DNA of 64,000 bases from Unio delphinus (GCA_029339505.1 JAQISU010000210.1:14270001-14334000), one strand, 5' to 3'. Counted from the first letter of the stretch, positions 26,274-36,219 are shown. The notes: a model not told the origin generated them from the sequence alone. Numbers and translations: made by a program.

Positions 26274-26517
26274 AGCAGCAGAGAGGGTGAATCCTACAAC
26301 ATTTGTTTAGTATATTTTTGATTATACCCTCCAAAATAACACTAGACCCTTCTCGCGAATAACTAGAAAAAAAAATGACAGTGATTGTTGTCTGAAAACA
26401 TGAGATTCGCATTCGCGTTTTCGTTGATGAATCATAAAATGTCGCAACGTCGTTGTCACTCACCCCTCTCTGCTGCTAAGGTTTACGGTGATTTTAACCG
26501 AATATTTTATCAAGTCC
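26274..26517. repeat. Element B left terminal inverted repeat
   Basis: Reverse complement of 42120-42361 with few differences. It contains an internal inverted copy of its own tip (TCACTCACCCCTCTCTGCTGCT, ending at 26477). Its inner end covers the last codons of the ATPase gene. Confidence 0.95.
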
Positions 26518-27159
26518 GATACGATATCGTGTCCTAGGGTCTGCTAAATTTATTGTCACAAATCCGTGTGGTCTTGACTGAGCGTGACTAAAGAAATTTC
26601 TAAATTGATTATGATTCATATCACCGCTGCACCAGGTCTGATGAATATTTCGTAGCGTATGAGTATCAACGCCGTTAAATACACACAACACATTGCAATT
26701 ATCTCTGATCACTTTTGGTATTGGTGTGTACCGTTGAGTGACATAGATCACATCAGTGTTTTTATGCCTGCCTCGGGAAAATATTCTAGCAGGATTTTTT
26801 TGATTATCTAACATGATATCATCGTATACCACTAAATTGTTAATACTTCCATCGATGTCTTCCACGGAAGGGGCTTCCTCTATATCAGTAATAAACTCAA
26901 TAAAATCTTCATCGATTTGAAATTCTTTTGCTTTCTCGTTAAAATCCTTTAGCACTTCATAGCATCGCTGATCGTCTACACTCGGGGCTATTAAATACAA
27001 TTTGTTCCATTTCATCCATCTCGTTATCAAATTAAGTAGCAGTTGTGTCTTTCCGCTTCCAGATGGTCCGATTATAATCATTCTAATTGAATTCGGCAAC
27101 ATTTCATGATGTTTAATAGGTTCCCGTCGTCGGGTAGCTGAATAATCAATTATATTCAT
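26494..27159 (-). CDS. Virion DNA-packaging ATPase (FtsK/HerA-like)
   Basis: This 221-residue P-loop ATPase should power genome packaging into the capsid, as the Polinton and adintovirus ATPases are thought to do. The Walker A motif is GPSGSGKTQ (about residues 32-40), and the Walker B-like motif is NNLVVYDDIMLDN (about 106-118). A polar sensor region follows (DVIYVTQRYTPIPKVIRDN). The start is MNIIDYS, the same as in the C and D copies. It runs away from the zinc-ribbon gene, with only 17 bp between the two start codons. The final codons (RYRIGLDKIFG) lie inside the left TIR. The gene is intact. Confidence 0.93.
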   Translation of the reverse strand: MNIIDYSATRRREPIKHHEMLPNSIRMIIIGPSGSGKTQLLLNLITRWMKWNKLYLIAPSVDDQRCYEVLKDFNEKAKEFQIDEDFIEFITDIEEAPSVEDIDGSINNLVVYDDIMLDNQKNPARIFSRGRHKNTDVIYVTQRYTPIPKVIRDNCNVLCVFNGVDTHTLRNIHQTWCSGDMNHNQFRNFFSHAQSRPHGFVTINLADPRTRYRIGLDKIFG

Positions 27160-27176
27160 GCCGTTATATATAAATT
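27160..27176. promoter_or_regulatory. Divergent ATPase/zinc-ribbon promoter gap
   Basis: Only 17 bp, containing TTATATATAA, separate two divergent ATGs. The TATA-like sequence lies about 5 bp from the zinc-ribbon start, so transcription must begin very close to the start codons or inside the neighbouring genes. Confidence 0.5.
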
Positions 27177-27374
27177 ATGGATCTATATTGTGTGAAGTGT
27201 AAAAAACGTACTGGCACAGATGACTTGACGACGATTACAACTAAAAATAACCGATCAGCGCTTTCTGGTAAATGCATACAATGTAGTACAAAGAAATTTA
27301 GATTTGTTTCTAAACCCAAGGAACTCAAGGAACCTTTAAAAAAAAAAGAGGAGGTGATATCGCAGCCAAGCTAA
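27177..27374 (+). CDS. Zinc-ribbon protein, probable N-terminal part of a ribbon-PLA2 fusion
   Basis: 65 residues. The N-terminus has CVKC and, 20-odd residues later, CIQC, forming a four-Cys zinc ribbon (MDLYCVKCKKRTGTDD, then ALSGKCIQC). The fold resembles the DUF5679-type ribbon found in viruses. A Lys/Glu/Pro-rich linker follows and contains a run of ten A bases (27338-27347), after which the frame ends at 27374. The next open frame, in the -1 register, is a PLA2 domain without its own ATG. I infer that the full product is made by slippage on the A-run, with the 65-residue form as the unshifted product. Confidence 0.85.
   Translation: MDLYCVKCKKRTGTDDLTTITTKNNRSALSGKCIQCSTKKFRFVSKPKELKEPLKKKEEVISQPS
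27336..27347 (+). promoter_or_regulatory. Candidate -1 frameshift site (TTA AAA AAA AAA)
   Basis: Codons run TTA-AAA-AAA-AAA-GAG in the ribbon frame, so A-AAA-AAA heptamers sit in the correct phase for -1 slippage. The -1 frame then runs open for 120 codons, including the stop, through the PLA2 domain. A CCTGGAA/TTCCAGG stem (27383-27389 with 27423-27429) lies downstream, but about 35 nt away, which is farther than usual for a stimulator. Confidence 0.6.
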
Positions 27375-27706
27375 CTAAACTCCCTGGAACCCCATGGGCA
27401 AAATACCCTGGAGAAAAGCACCTTCCAGGATATAGCTACTGTGGACCGGGAACAAGACTTGATATCAGACTCAATGATCAAAATCAGCCCCGACCCGGTG
27501 AGGAACCAATAAACGCTATTGATAAGGCCTGTCACCTTCATGATGTATCTTATAAAAGCAGTAATCTGCAGCACAGGCATCTAGCAGATGTGAAATTAAT
27601 TCATGCCTTAAATGCTATTTCTGATAAATCTTTCAAAGAAAAATTGGCTTCCTTTTTGATAAAATCGGCTATGAAAAGTAAATTGATGTTAGGTGTTGGT
27701 AATTAA
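27347..27706 (+). CDS. Phospholipase A2 domain (parvovirus VP1-like), read in -1 frame
   Basis: 119 codons carry a secreted/viral PLA2 signature: calcium-loop motif YCGPGTRLD and, about 25 residues later, DKACHLHDVSY with the catalytic His-Asp pair. Such domains in parvovirus capsids and in Polinton relatives are thought to open endosomal membranes during entry. The frame has no ATG upstream of the calcium loop, so it must be reached by frameshifting from the zinc ribbon (or by an unrecognised splice). It ends 7 bp before the integrase ATG. The element C copy has the same length. Confidence 0.82.
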   Translation, partial: RGGDIAAKLTKLPGTPWAKYPGEKHLPGYSYCGPGTRLDIRLNDQNQPRPGEEPINAIDKACHLHDVSYKSSNLQHRHLADVKLIHALNAISDKSFKEKLASFLIKSAMKSKLMLGVGN

Positions 27707-27713
27707 TAACAAC

Positions 27714-28667
27714 ATGGAATTTATTTATTATTCCCCAAGAGGATACTGGAGGGGTAAATCAGCAATCCATAAACTCGCTAGCGCTGCGAAAGTGAAAAAA
27801 ACAACTGCGGCTCATTGGTTATCCAAACAGGCACTATGGCAAATTTATCTACCACCGCCTAAACAAATCAATTTCTCGCATTTTGATGTGACCGGACCCA
27901 ATGAAGTTCATCAGGCTGATATATTATTTCTGCCACATGATCGTGGTTACAAATACGCATTAACCGTAGTTGATATTGCAAGTCGATACAAAGAAGCAGA
28001 ACCGTTAAAAACAAAATCAGCCACTGAAGTGGCTTCTGCATTTGAAAGGATTTATCGAAGGAGTCCTCTGCACTGGCCAAATCTGTTACAAGTTGATCCG
28101 GGCAAGGAATTTCAGGGTGCAGTGTTATCTACAATGAAAAATCACAATGTCGCTATCAGACGAGGGCATACTGCGCTACATCGTGATCAGGCCATTGTAG
28201 AACGGTTTAATAAAACCCTTGCTGAGCGGTTATTTGGATATCAATATGCAAAAGAATTCATCCAAGAAAAAAGATCCCGTGAATGGGTTAAAAGGTTACC
28301 AGCTGTGATTACTGCACTGAATAACGAGATTACTAGAACCATCAACATGAAACCTATGAACGCGATTAAAAAGAAGTCAATACCTGAAATGGAAATTCAA
28401 ACAGATTTTATCGTTTCCCAACCAATTCTTGGTAGTAATGTCATTGTGAGGTACTTATACGAACCAGGAGAGCTTGAGGGTGGCACAAAAAGGGCTACTG
28501 ATCCTATTTGGAGTATTACTGCACACAAGATATCTAGTATAACACGATCTACGGGTAGACTTCCAATCTATAAACTGGATTCAACTGCGCCTCAACGGGG
28601 TTTTACTAGACAACAATTACAAGTGATACCTGAGGATACTCAATTACCACCGCATGGGCTTAACTAG
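27714..28667 (+). CDS. Retroviral-type (DDE) integrase
   Basis: 317 residues from the ATG at 27714; upstream GTG codons in frame overlap the PLA2 gene and are unlikely starts. The RNase H-fold core has the catalytic triad: Asp in VHQADILFLP, Asp in LQVDPGKEF, and Glu in QAIVERFNK, with 34 residues between the last two. The N-terminus has a small helical domain (STAAHWLSKQA-like) without a classical HHCC finger. The C-terminus (LGSNVIVRYLYEPGELEGG...) is an SH3/chromo-like DNA-binding domain. It joins element ends to target DNA with a 5-bp stagger, matching the duplications seen. The stop overlaps the convergent polymerase gene (TTAACTAG). Apparently intact. Confidence 0.93.
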   Translation: MEFIYYSPRGYWRGKSAIHKLASAAKVKKTTAAHWLSKQALWQIYLPPPKQINFSHFDVTGPNEVHQADILFLPHDRGYKYALTVVDIASRYKEAEPLKTKSATEVASAFERIYRRSPLHWPNLLQVDPGKEFQGAVLSTMKNHNVAIRRGHTALHRDQAIVERFNKTLAERLFGYQYAKEFIQEKRSREWVKRLPAVITALNNEITRTINMKPMNAIKKKSIPEMEIQTDFIVSQPILGSNVIVRYLYEPGELEGGTKRATDPIWSITAHKISSITRSTGRLPIYKLDSTAPQRGFTRQQLQVIPEDTQLPPHGLN

Positions 28668-31600
28668 CACCCTTGCGTCTATTGCACTCAAGACAAGTCA
28701 ACATCACATTATTTCTGACATGACCGAGATTGTTTTTTTTTCTGTCTACGGTGAATTGGCGAGGATCCTTATCCGAATACTGCCAACGCATTATACAATT
28801 GCAACTCGCGCAATGATTACCGGTATTCTGTTGTTGCTTCAGAGTAATTATTAATTCAGCATCAATATCAAATTCTCGTTGTTTTTTTTTGTCTTGTTGT
28901 TTGTAACCGGAGAGTTTTTTATCAATAATATCATCTATTGTGGTGTCATTATCATCGCCAATGATTTCATCATCGCCTGACTCTGTCAGGACAATTCTTC
29001 GAAGTTGATTTATTTTTCGTACTCTAGACACTGCGAGATAGACTAAATTCGACCACTCTATGCGATTATCTACCATCCAAACAATTGTATCCGATATAGT
29101 CAATCCCTGTGAAGAGTGTATTGTTGCTGCATAACCTAGCGTCCATGGGGATTTATTAGCACGCAATGCATCTTCAACGACATTGATATCAACCAGCACA
29201 ATATCATTTAATACGAGAATCTGCTTTTCACGCCTTGACTCTGTCAGGCCTGGAATATCAACTTCGATGTTCTGTTTTCGTGTATCCGATGGCCTATAAC
29301 AGAGGGGCACTGGAAGTGTTGCAAATTTTTGTTTATGCAATTCAAATAACTTCATCTGAAGTGTGTCCCTGACTATTTTTCTACTTGCAATGATTAAATC
29401 ATTTGGTCTCCACGCTTCCCAAAACTCATTCATGGGAGTTTCCGAAATTATTTCACGGGCTATTTCACACTGGATTTTATCCGGTTGTAATCTAATTAGT
29501 TTCTTAAATTCTTTTAATTCATTATCAAGTGATCTATGATCGGTATCAATTTCTTCATAATAGTCTACAAAACCCTTTAGCCATTCATGGGGGGATGCAC
29601 CGACAAATGGTGGTGGTTGCCCGTGATCACCGCACATGACGACTTTTGTATTTTTTAATAACAACCACTCAAAAAATATTTTTAAGACATCTTCTGACAC
29701 TGTGTCTATTTCATCCCAAAACATGATTTCAGGAATAAATTTCTCTCCCATGCGCTCAGGAGTCCATTTATCTCCCTTCCATCGGAAAAAGCTGTGATAA
29801 GTGCAGGCATTTACCCCTCTCTGTATCATTTCTCTTGCAAGTCTATGAGTTGGTGTTAGTACAATCATGTTTGATTTCCCACGATATAACTCAATTGCCC
29901 GGGTTGTTTTTCCTGACCCGCCACAGCCGTTTAAATAAACTGTTTTATATCTACAGATTGGATCCGAAATCGGTGGTGCACTAGAAAATTCTGAACACTG
30001 ATTGCTTTCTAAGTAATTATTTTCAATGGTAACATCTGCTGATGGAATATAATCATGAAGCATTTCCTTCTTAATTCTCCATGACCCCCATTTCTCGTTG
30101 CCAGTAGCCTTAAAATCAGCCATTTTGCTATTTATGTAAAATGAGTCAGTAGCAACTCTAACTGCGGTGGTAGGAAATCTATTGATCATTGAAAACAGAT
30201 TGATAGAAGCATAATCAAGCATAGAAGCTCTCAAATATGTGTACTGCGGATGGTATCCATCAGTGTAAGTAACAATTGTACCCAATTTGGTTCCATCGGA
30301 CATAAATGCGTCCTTACGATTGACATATCAAACCTTATTCGTTAAATCCGTGATTACAAAATCGTATTCAGCGTTGTCTATAATCAATTGTGAAGAATAT
30401 TTCGTATTATCATCTTTGCCACCTTGGGTAAATTTACCGATTATTCTTCGCCCAAGATTTTTTGCTTCATTGTTTCTGATTTCAAATAACTGTCTGGACC
30501 AATCCATGATTTGTTGTTCATTAAAATCAGGAAACAGTTTTCGCTCTTCGCTAATTATTTTTTCTAGATCAGTTTGGGGTAACCAGACTGATTTCTGTGC
30601 TCGATAGGATATAATTGCTTCACTGACAATTAATGATTTTAACATCTTACAATCAAGCATATACCGTAATAACACTATTGGCATCCAGTGTTTTTCAGAC
30701 ATGTGTTTACCAATCCAAAGATAACTACACGGATGAAGTCCTGTAGCCATTTCAAATGATACTACACAAGCGAATCCGGTTAAATCGAAATGTGGCAGTG
30801 GTCCATTAATAGCAACACGGGTCATTTCGTGTGTGGGGTGTCCAAATCGGTTGAAATATTTCTCACACTCTCCATACCCAAGAAAACTTCCTGGATAACA
30901 TGCAATCATATCAACTGAAATAACGGTATCAGCGGTGTATTTTGTGTTCCATAATACCCGCCGTGGCTGTATTCAAGACAGGACAATTTGACATCTGATA
31001 AAAACTCACTTCGTGTTGGTTTCCACGCGTTTTTCTTTCTAGCAAAATGTGCTGCAATGGATGGTACTGTAAAACAGTTTGCTAATAATTGATCGTTGTC
31101 TTCCTCCAGAGAAAACTCACTAGCTAGTTGTTTCATTTGATTATGCAGCTCTTCAGTACGGTACAAGTCTCCGTTGGGCCTTACAAACTGATCAAATCTA
31201 CATTCTTCGTCTGAAGTACTATGAAATAGCCACACTGACACAGGATCGTTTTTACTCAAATGGTAAATAGCATCAAATAATTTCTGCTCTGAAAAAAACT
31301 CTTCGGTTTGGGATAGATATTTTACGGTTCTATCCCGTGGGAATATTGTTACTGCAGATGACCACGCGTGTTCGTTATGATCAATAATCTGTATTGGGGT
31401 TCCATTTTTATTATATTTCGATTCGTATAATACTTCACCGGTGATTGTCCTTACCGATATTGGAAATCTCAATGATGTTTCTAATTTGGCTATATCTTGA
31501 ATTGTTGCCCCATGCTGTTTCACTGTCAGTTCCCATTCGGTTATTTTTTTTCGTCTTAGATCAGTTAGTTTATTTCCCCGGGACGCATTTGTGAAGTGTT

Positions 31601-32132
31601 CCATTATTCGTGCTGCTACACAATTGAGCCCTGTCGAATATTTCATGGGTGCTAGTTTTGCAATATCAGGTTTGTCATTGAGCGGATATATCCCGTAAAC
31701 AACTGCTGTGATAGGATAAGATCTTTCGTAGTAGGGTTTATCAATTCCAGTCAAAATTCCCGGTTTTGAATCCTGAGTCACAGTGACAGTTTTTTTGTCC
31801 TTAAGAATAGGCTCGTATTTGTCCCTAATGATCCATTATCCATTATCACGGATAAGGAATTTTATTCGAAAAAAATTTCTTTCTTCCCCAACATTTGAGA
31901 TTATCACTGCTGCTTTTTCATCATTCATGGTAGCGTCAACAACACCATCAATTCGAAATGTTGACCAACAATGAGCTGCCCCGTCACGCTTGAATTCATT
32001 AAAACAGTCTCTGATTTTACTAATCAAGGTTCTATCAAGAATTTTATTCTTTGGTGTATCAGAAACTCTATCAAGATTGAATTGAACACTTTTCCAAGGC
32101 TTAATTTTCGATAATCTCTCGAACTCCTCCAT
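28660..32132 (-). pseudogene. DNA polymerase-SF1 helicase-HNH fusion, broken in element B
   Basis: About 1156 codons. The N-terminal region is unassigned. Polymerase-like motifs follow: A (Asp in the VDMIACYPG context), B (NEAKNLGRRIIGKF) and C (VRVATDSFYI). Then comes an SF1 helicase: Walker A GCGGSGKTT, DEID, GDHGQPPPF, and a GYAATIHSSQGLT to AVSRVRK motif V/VI region. At the end is an HNH domain (CASC, FTVDR, GHVRNN, CLECN). Breaks: TAA at 31838-31836, a 2-bp insertion near 30955, and TGA at 30330-30328. The helicase-HNH half (30303-28660) is open. In the living element this would be the replication enzyme. Confidence 0.85.
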
Positions 32133-32174
32133 ACTATAATTAAAACAAGTATTTAAATGAAAGATTTAAGTATA

Positions 32175-32498
32175 ATGAATCATTGCAAATGGCTTATGAT
32201 TGGATCAGTGACACCGTGTAACAAATCATGCATAATTGAATTCTGTTGGTATCATATGCAAAGCTTTCGTCGTGGAAGCCTTGGTCCGTTACCCTGTATT
32301 CGATGTGGGGTTGGGGTCAGGGGGAAGTCGCAATTATGTCTTAGGTGTGGCGGCAAACGATACAGGGAACTAAAACGCTATTATGATAAAAGAATAAAAA
32401 ATACTGTCATTGACCCCAACGATGACAAAATCATAAAGACTCCTCAAGATTATATACAGAGACTTATAATTAAACCAAACAATGAATTAGAAAAATAG
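32175..32498 (+). CDS. Second zinc-ribbon protein, unknown function
   Basis: 107 residues from the ATG at 32175, chosen because it follows the TATAATG context seen at other starts. Paired cysteines (CIRCGVGVRGKSQLCLRCG) form a likely zinc ribbon in the centre. The first part has three more Cys (TPCNKSCIIEFC). The second half is basic and helical (KRYRELKRYYDKRIKN), suggesting nucleic-acid binding. It is present but broken in element D and deleted from element C, so it is dispensable or was lost there. Confidence 0.6.
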   Translation: MNHCKWLMIGSVTPCNKSCIIEFCWYHMQSFRRGSLGPLPCIRCGVGVRGKSQLCLRCGGKRYRELKRYYDKRIKNTVIDPNDDKIIKTPQDYIQRLIIKPNNELEK

Positions 32499-32511
32499 TG
32501 TTATTATACAA

Positions 32512-32780
32512 ATGAACCAATAATTCAGACTTCACCCGTGCTTGTTAATTATGAACATCCTGTGATGGTATTATCAGAAACCGCAGATTGAAGAATCCAG
32601 TTGGATTTGTGGTATTTGATCAGTCAGATAGATAGATTAATATCTGAACATTTAATGTTCTCTGTAGGTGTTGAATGATAACTTAATTCTTGAATAATAG
32701 AATCAAGGATGGTTATGTTATTGATCATATTGATTCCGATTCTCAGAATAATTCTTTACCATTTCAAAAGAGACATGACA
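32512..32780 (+). pseudogene. HNH homing-type endonuclease remnant, element B
   Basis: It is homologous to 52189-52680. The ATG is followed by a stop at codon 4 (32521-32523). Later pieces RRLKNPVG-like and DGYVIDHIDSDSQNNSL survive in other frames. Homology ends near 32780, where foreign sequence begins. Confidence 0.75.
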
Positions 32781-33850
32781 AAAAATTCGATTTTCGTATG
32801 TCTATAACACCAAGGGAGACAACTCTTAAATATAACCAATGGATATAACCAAGGGAGTTATCATTGTGATTTAGCGGCTGGGTATTGTTTTATAAGAAAA
32901 GAAATATTTTCTTTTTTTTTTAGTGTTTAAGTCAAATATTCTGTCTCACGTGCGATTAATGCGTATTTCATAAACATAGAATGTGATCCGGAGATGCAGG
33001 CGTTACAGGATAACACACGTGTATACTTTCTCCCTTAGATTGTGTTAACTTGTTTTATGGGTTATTGCGATTCAGCGGCTGGCATTGTTTTGTAAGAAAA
33101 GAAATGTTTTCAAACAATTATATTCTTTGTTTTAGTGTTTAAGTCAAATATGCTGTCTCATTTAAATACTGTGAAACACCATTAATAAGTAATTCAAGAA
33201 AATAAAATAGCATACCTTGCGGATTGCTGTATTAATTCCCTTTATATACCATATGAATATTTACAACATATATATGTTAAGAAACGTTATTCTTTATGGA
33301 CGTGAACAGTGGTCTAACGGTATCGTGTTTGGCTTGTAAACCCAGACAATTATTCTTCACATGTTCGCGCCCCATAGCAGACAATTGTCTGATGGTGAAA
33401 CGGTGGATGTTTTTTTTTCTATTTAATTGAGGGGAGGGAGGGGAAACCCCTCTGTGTTTACATTCACATAACATGCAAACCCATGCTATCAAATTTACGG
33501 TAGCGGTGGGTTGTCGGTTTTTGACAACTTACGCAACCATGAATTTGATTTCATGGGTTGCATGTTGAATGTAAACACATAAATGCCCTAAAATAAATAA
33601 CATCCATGGATGTAATTAGCTCTCCATCACATTTGGGTAGCCCCGTATGGTGTTCAAAATGAATTACCGGCCAAAAAAAGGTTCGTGGATGCACATTGGG
33701 TAACCCCAGAATGAATTATAGGCTAAAAGAAACGGTCATAGGGTCATATCTCAAAGAGCAAAAACAAAAAAAAACATTCTGATATAAAACAGAAACAGAA
33801 AAATGCTCTAACAAAGGAACCCTATGAAAGACACAAAGGCCTAATAAGGG
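32781..33850. other. Insertion in element B, host-type sequence
   Basis: About 1.1 kb has no counterpart in elements C or D. It contains two imperfect copies of an 85-95-bp block (32866-32949 and 33066-33160; AGCGGCTGG...TGTTTAAGTCAAATA) and a tRNA-like segment near 33298-33380. It appears to have entered next to the already broken HNH gene. No target duplication was identified. Confidence 0.5.
33290..33385 (+). repeat. tRNA-like segment, possible SINE head
   Basis: An A-box-like GTGGTCTAACGGTATCG, a CTTGTAA anticodon-loop-like stretch and a B-box-like GTTCGCGCCCC lie in order. Spacing and stems are imperfect, so this is a decayed tRNA-derived repeat at best. Confidence 0.35.
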
Positions 33851-33950
33851 ACCCAATGAATGCAAATAGAACCACAGCGGCCTATATCAAGGGGGCCAAA
33901 TGACTGATAATCGCTCATCATGGTTGTTATTTATTTTTGTCTGCATTTAT

Positions 33951-34313
33951 ATTTATATATACAGACTGAATTTTAAAAAAGATATTTATATATACAGACT
34001 GAATTTTAAAAAAGATAGTTATATATACAGACTGAATTTTTAAAAAAGATATTTATATATACAGACTGAATTTTAAAAAAGATAGTTATATATACAGACT
34101 GAATTTTTAAAAAAGATAGTTATATATACAGACTGAATTTTAAAAAAGATAGTTATATATACAGACTGAATTTTAAAAAAGATAGTTATATATACAGACT
34201 GAATTTTTAAAAAAGATATTTATATATACAGACTGAATTTTAAAAAAGATAGTTATATATACAGACTGAATTTTTAAAAAAGATATTTATATATACAGAC
34301 TGAATTTTGAAAA
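33951..34313. repeat. 33-34-bp minisatellite, 11 copies
   Basis: Eleven tandem units of the type TATATATACAGACTGAATTT plus TAAAAAAGAT. Units vary by one T and by ATTT versus AGTT. The array sits just upstream of the small conserved gene and is absent from C and D. Confidence 0.95.
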
Positions 34314-34367
34314 TATTAACGGCTCTTTTATTTTTGAAAAATGAATTAGAAATATGTATTATCATAT

Positions 34368-34724
34368 ATGAATTCTGAAAATATGAATAGCATCATAGTT
34401 GAAATTGGAAAATTGAAAAATGAGGATATTAAATTGTCAGATGGGTTAAATCCTGATCAAATCAAGTCGGATTTTCAGGATATAGAATACGGAGTTAGCA
34501 CTAACAAGTATATGTTACCAAAGAAATATGCACTCATCAAAAAAATTCAAAATTCTATTCGAGACTCTCTTGCATTTTCCAGTGAAGTAGATGTGTTTGT
34601 TCCGTTATATACTATCGTGGAAGGGATACGAAAAGAATTGGGTAACGAATATGAATTGAAAAAGGAAGTTAATTCTAAAATTAGAAACTTACGAGCGTTA
34701 ATTCAAGAAAATGAACTATTTTGA
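34368..34724 (+). CDS. Small conserved Polinton protein, unknown
   Basis: 118 residues, charged and predicted mostly helical, starting MNSENMNSIIVEI. It is highly conserved with the element C copy (same length) and recognisable in D. The block PKKYALIKKIQNSIRDSL is the best conserved. There are no Cys, membrane or enzyme motifs. The position between the HNH gene and the virion genes does not settle a role. A DNA-binding or regulatory role is possible but not shown. Confidence 0.75.
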   Translation: MNSENMNSIIVEIGKLKNEDIKLSDGLNPDQIKSDFQDIEYGVSTNKYMLPKKYALIKKIQNSIRDSLAFSSEVDVFVPLYTIVEGIRKELGNEYELKKEVNSKIRNLRALIQENELF

Positions 34725-35214
34725 TTGACCGACCCTCAAAAGATTTTGTCAGACAGTAAAACCTCTTTGAGATTTTCATTTTTTTTGTCATTTTTTTTAT
34801 TGAATCAGTGAAAATATTTCACACTGCGAAAATAAAATAGAATCCTAACTTTTAAGAACTTTTCCCTATGGAAATCGACTACTTGACCCTACGAGGTTTT
34901 TTGATGAAAATCGATGAAAAATGACCAAACATCACTGAAAACAGGCAAAAATTGATGAAAAATGGCTAAAAATCATCAAAAATGAGTTTTAACAGCTTTT
35001 CCTTATGGAAAATCCCATGTAAAATCGACTACTTGACTGTAAAATCTCTCTTTGAGATTTTCAACTGAAAACCACCAAAACTGTCAAAAAACAGGCAAAA
35101 TCAATGGATAAAAAATAAAAATATTTCACAGCAATAAAAAATGGACCGTTAGGGAAGGAATCATCGATGGGAAAAATTGGTTTGCAATTGAAAAATGGTT
35201 TCTGATTTCAAATA
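34725..35214. other. Non-coding spacer with short repeats, element B
   Basis: AT-rich sequence with imperfect repeated phrases (TTTCCYTATGGAAA, ATCGACTACTTGAC, CTCTTTGAGATTTTCA) and no open frame of note. Element C has a different spacer here. Confidence 0.6.
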
Positions 35215-35870
35215 ATGGTTAATGAGGCATTATCAACCCGATTGGCTCGTGAACGATTAGATGCAATTAAGAGATTTATACCAATTCGTGACTCTGTAAG
35301 GAATAAACTGCAACAACGACAGAGTTTACAAACTGATTTTGCTTTAGGGTCTGAAGAATTGTTTAAACCAGTAACCACAGCAACGAAAGGGGTTGAGCGT
35401 GCTTTACTGGGAGATGTTCCCGAGACGGGGAAATCTGTTATTGGTGAACTCGAAAAAATAGCAGCGAAAACTGAACAAACAAAACAAATGGAATCAAAAA
35501 GAACAGTAGATGATTTACGCGTGAGATTTAACGAGGAAGGGTTAGCAGAAATTGATAAGACTGATCCAACAAAAATTCCTGAGCTTGTTGTTACGTCTTA
35601 TGAAAACAGAAAAAAATGGTTGAAACCAGAACATCATAAGTTTGTTAAAAATTTCACTCACTGGGCTGATATATTCTATAAAATCAAAACTGGAAAAAGT
35701 CAAAAAAAGACAGATAGTGCATCATACATTGAATATATCAGGATGGTGGATCACGTGTATAATCAATACGAAGAGTTTAAACAACAACAAAAACCGCAAA
35801 AACCGCAAAGGCGGCGACAGCAACCTGCAAAGAAAATTTCTTTCTCTCCTAAAAAACAACAACTACCACG

Positions 35871-35902
<32 letters not shown>

Positions 35903-36186
35903 ATTTACAAGAAACGAATTTAGAAAAACTAGATGAAGCAACTGGTTATAGCGGAAGTGGATTAGGAAATCCAAGGATTGGAAACACTTGTCCTGATAGT
36001 GTTATCAATGATATATCACGATTAGATGTTCTTGTAGGAGGGTTCCGAGCTGGAAATAACTCTCCAGAAATAATTAATGAAGCAGCTGATATCTGTAGAC
36101 GGTTATTTCAAGGTGGTATCATGGATATCAAAACATATCGAGATTTTATTGGCGAGTTAGCGGAAAGTGGGTATCATAGTGACTGA
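35215..36186 (+). CDS. Asp-run virion-associated protein
   Basis: 323 residues. The N-terminal helical basic part (STRLARERLDAIKRFIPIRD) leads to a conserved EELFKPVTTATKG block. A central domain (KPEHHKFVKNFTHWADIFYK) is followed by a Gln/Lys-rich linker, a run of consecutive Asp from a GAT repeat (about residues 218-227), and a conserved C-terminal block (GNTCPDSVINDISRLDVLVG, then RRLFQGGIMDIKTYRDFI). All four elements carry it as the first virion-side gene. I infer a minor virion or scaffold protein, perhaps analogous to adenovirus cement proteins, but no homology to a named family is visible. Confidence 0.8.
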
Positions 36187-36196
36187 ATAACAATTG

Positions 36197-36212
36197 AAAA
36201 CACTAGTGTTTT
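36197..36212. promoter_or_regulatory. Palindromic start-proximal motif, GDGLG gene of B
   Basis: The palindrome AAAACACTAGTGTTTT is followed by TATAATAATG at the gene start. Related AACRCTAGYGT motifs precede the membrane gene in B and C and the Asp-run gene in D, each within about 8-15 bp of the ATG. Confidence 0.55.
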
Positions 36213-36219
36213 TATAATA

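Noticed and set aside
27693..27713. GTG start extending integrase upstream
   Set aside because: It overlaps the end of PLA2, and the ATG at 27714 is shared by B, C and D, so the ATG is preferred for a eukaryotic element.
33951..34313. CRISPR-like array
   Set aside because: Units are directly adjacent without unique spacers, so it is a minisatellite in a eukaryotic element.
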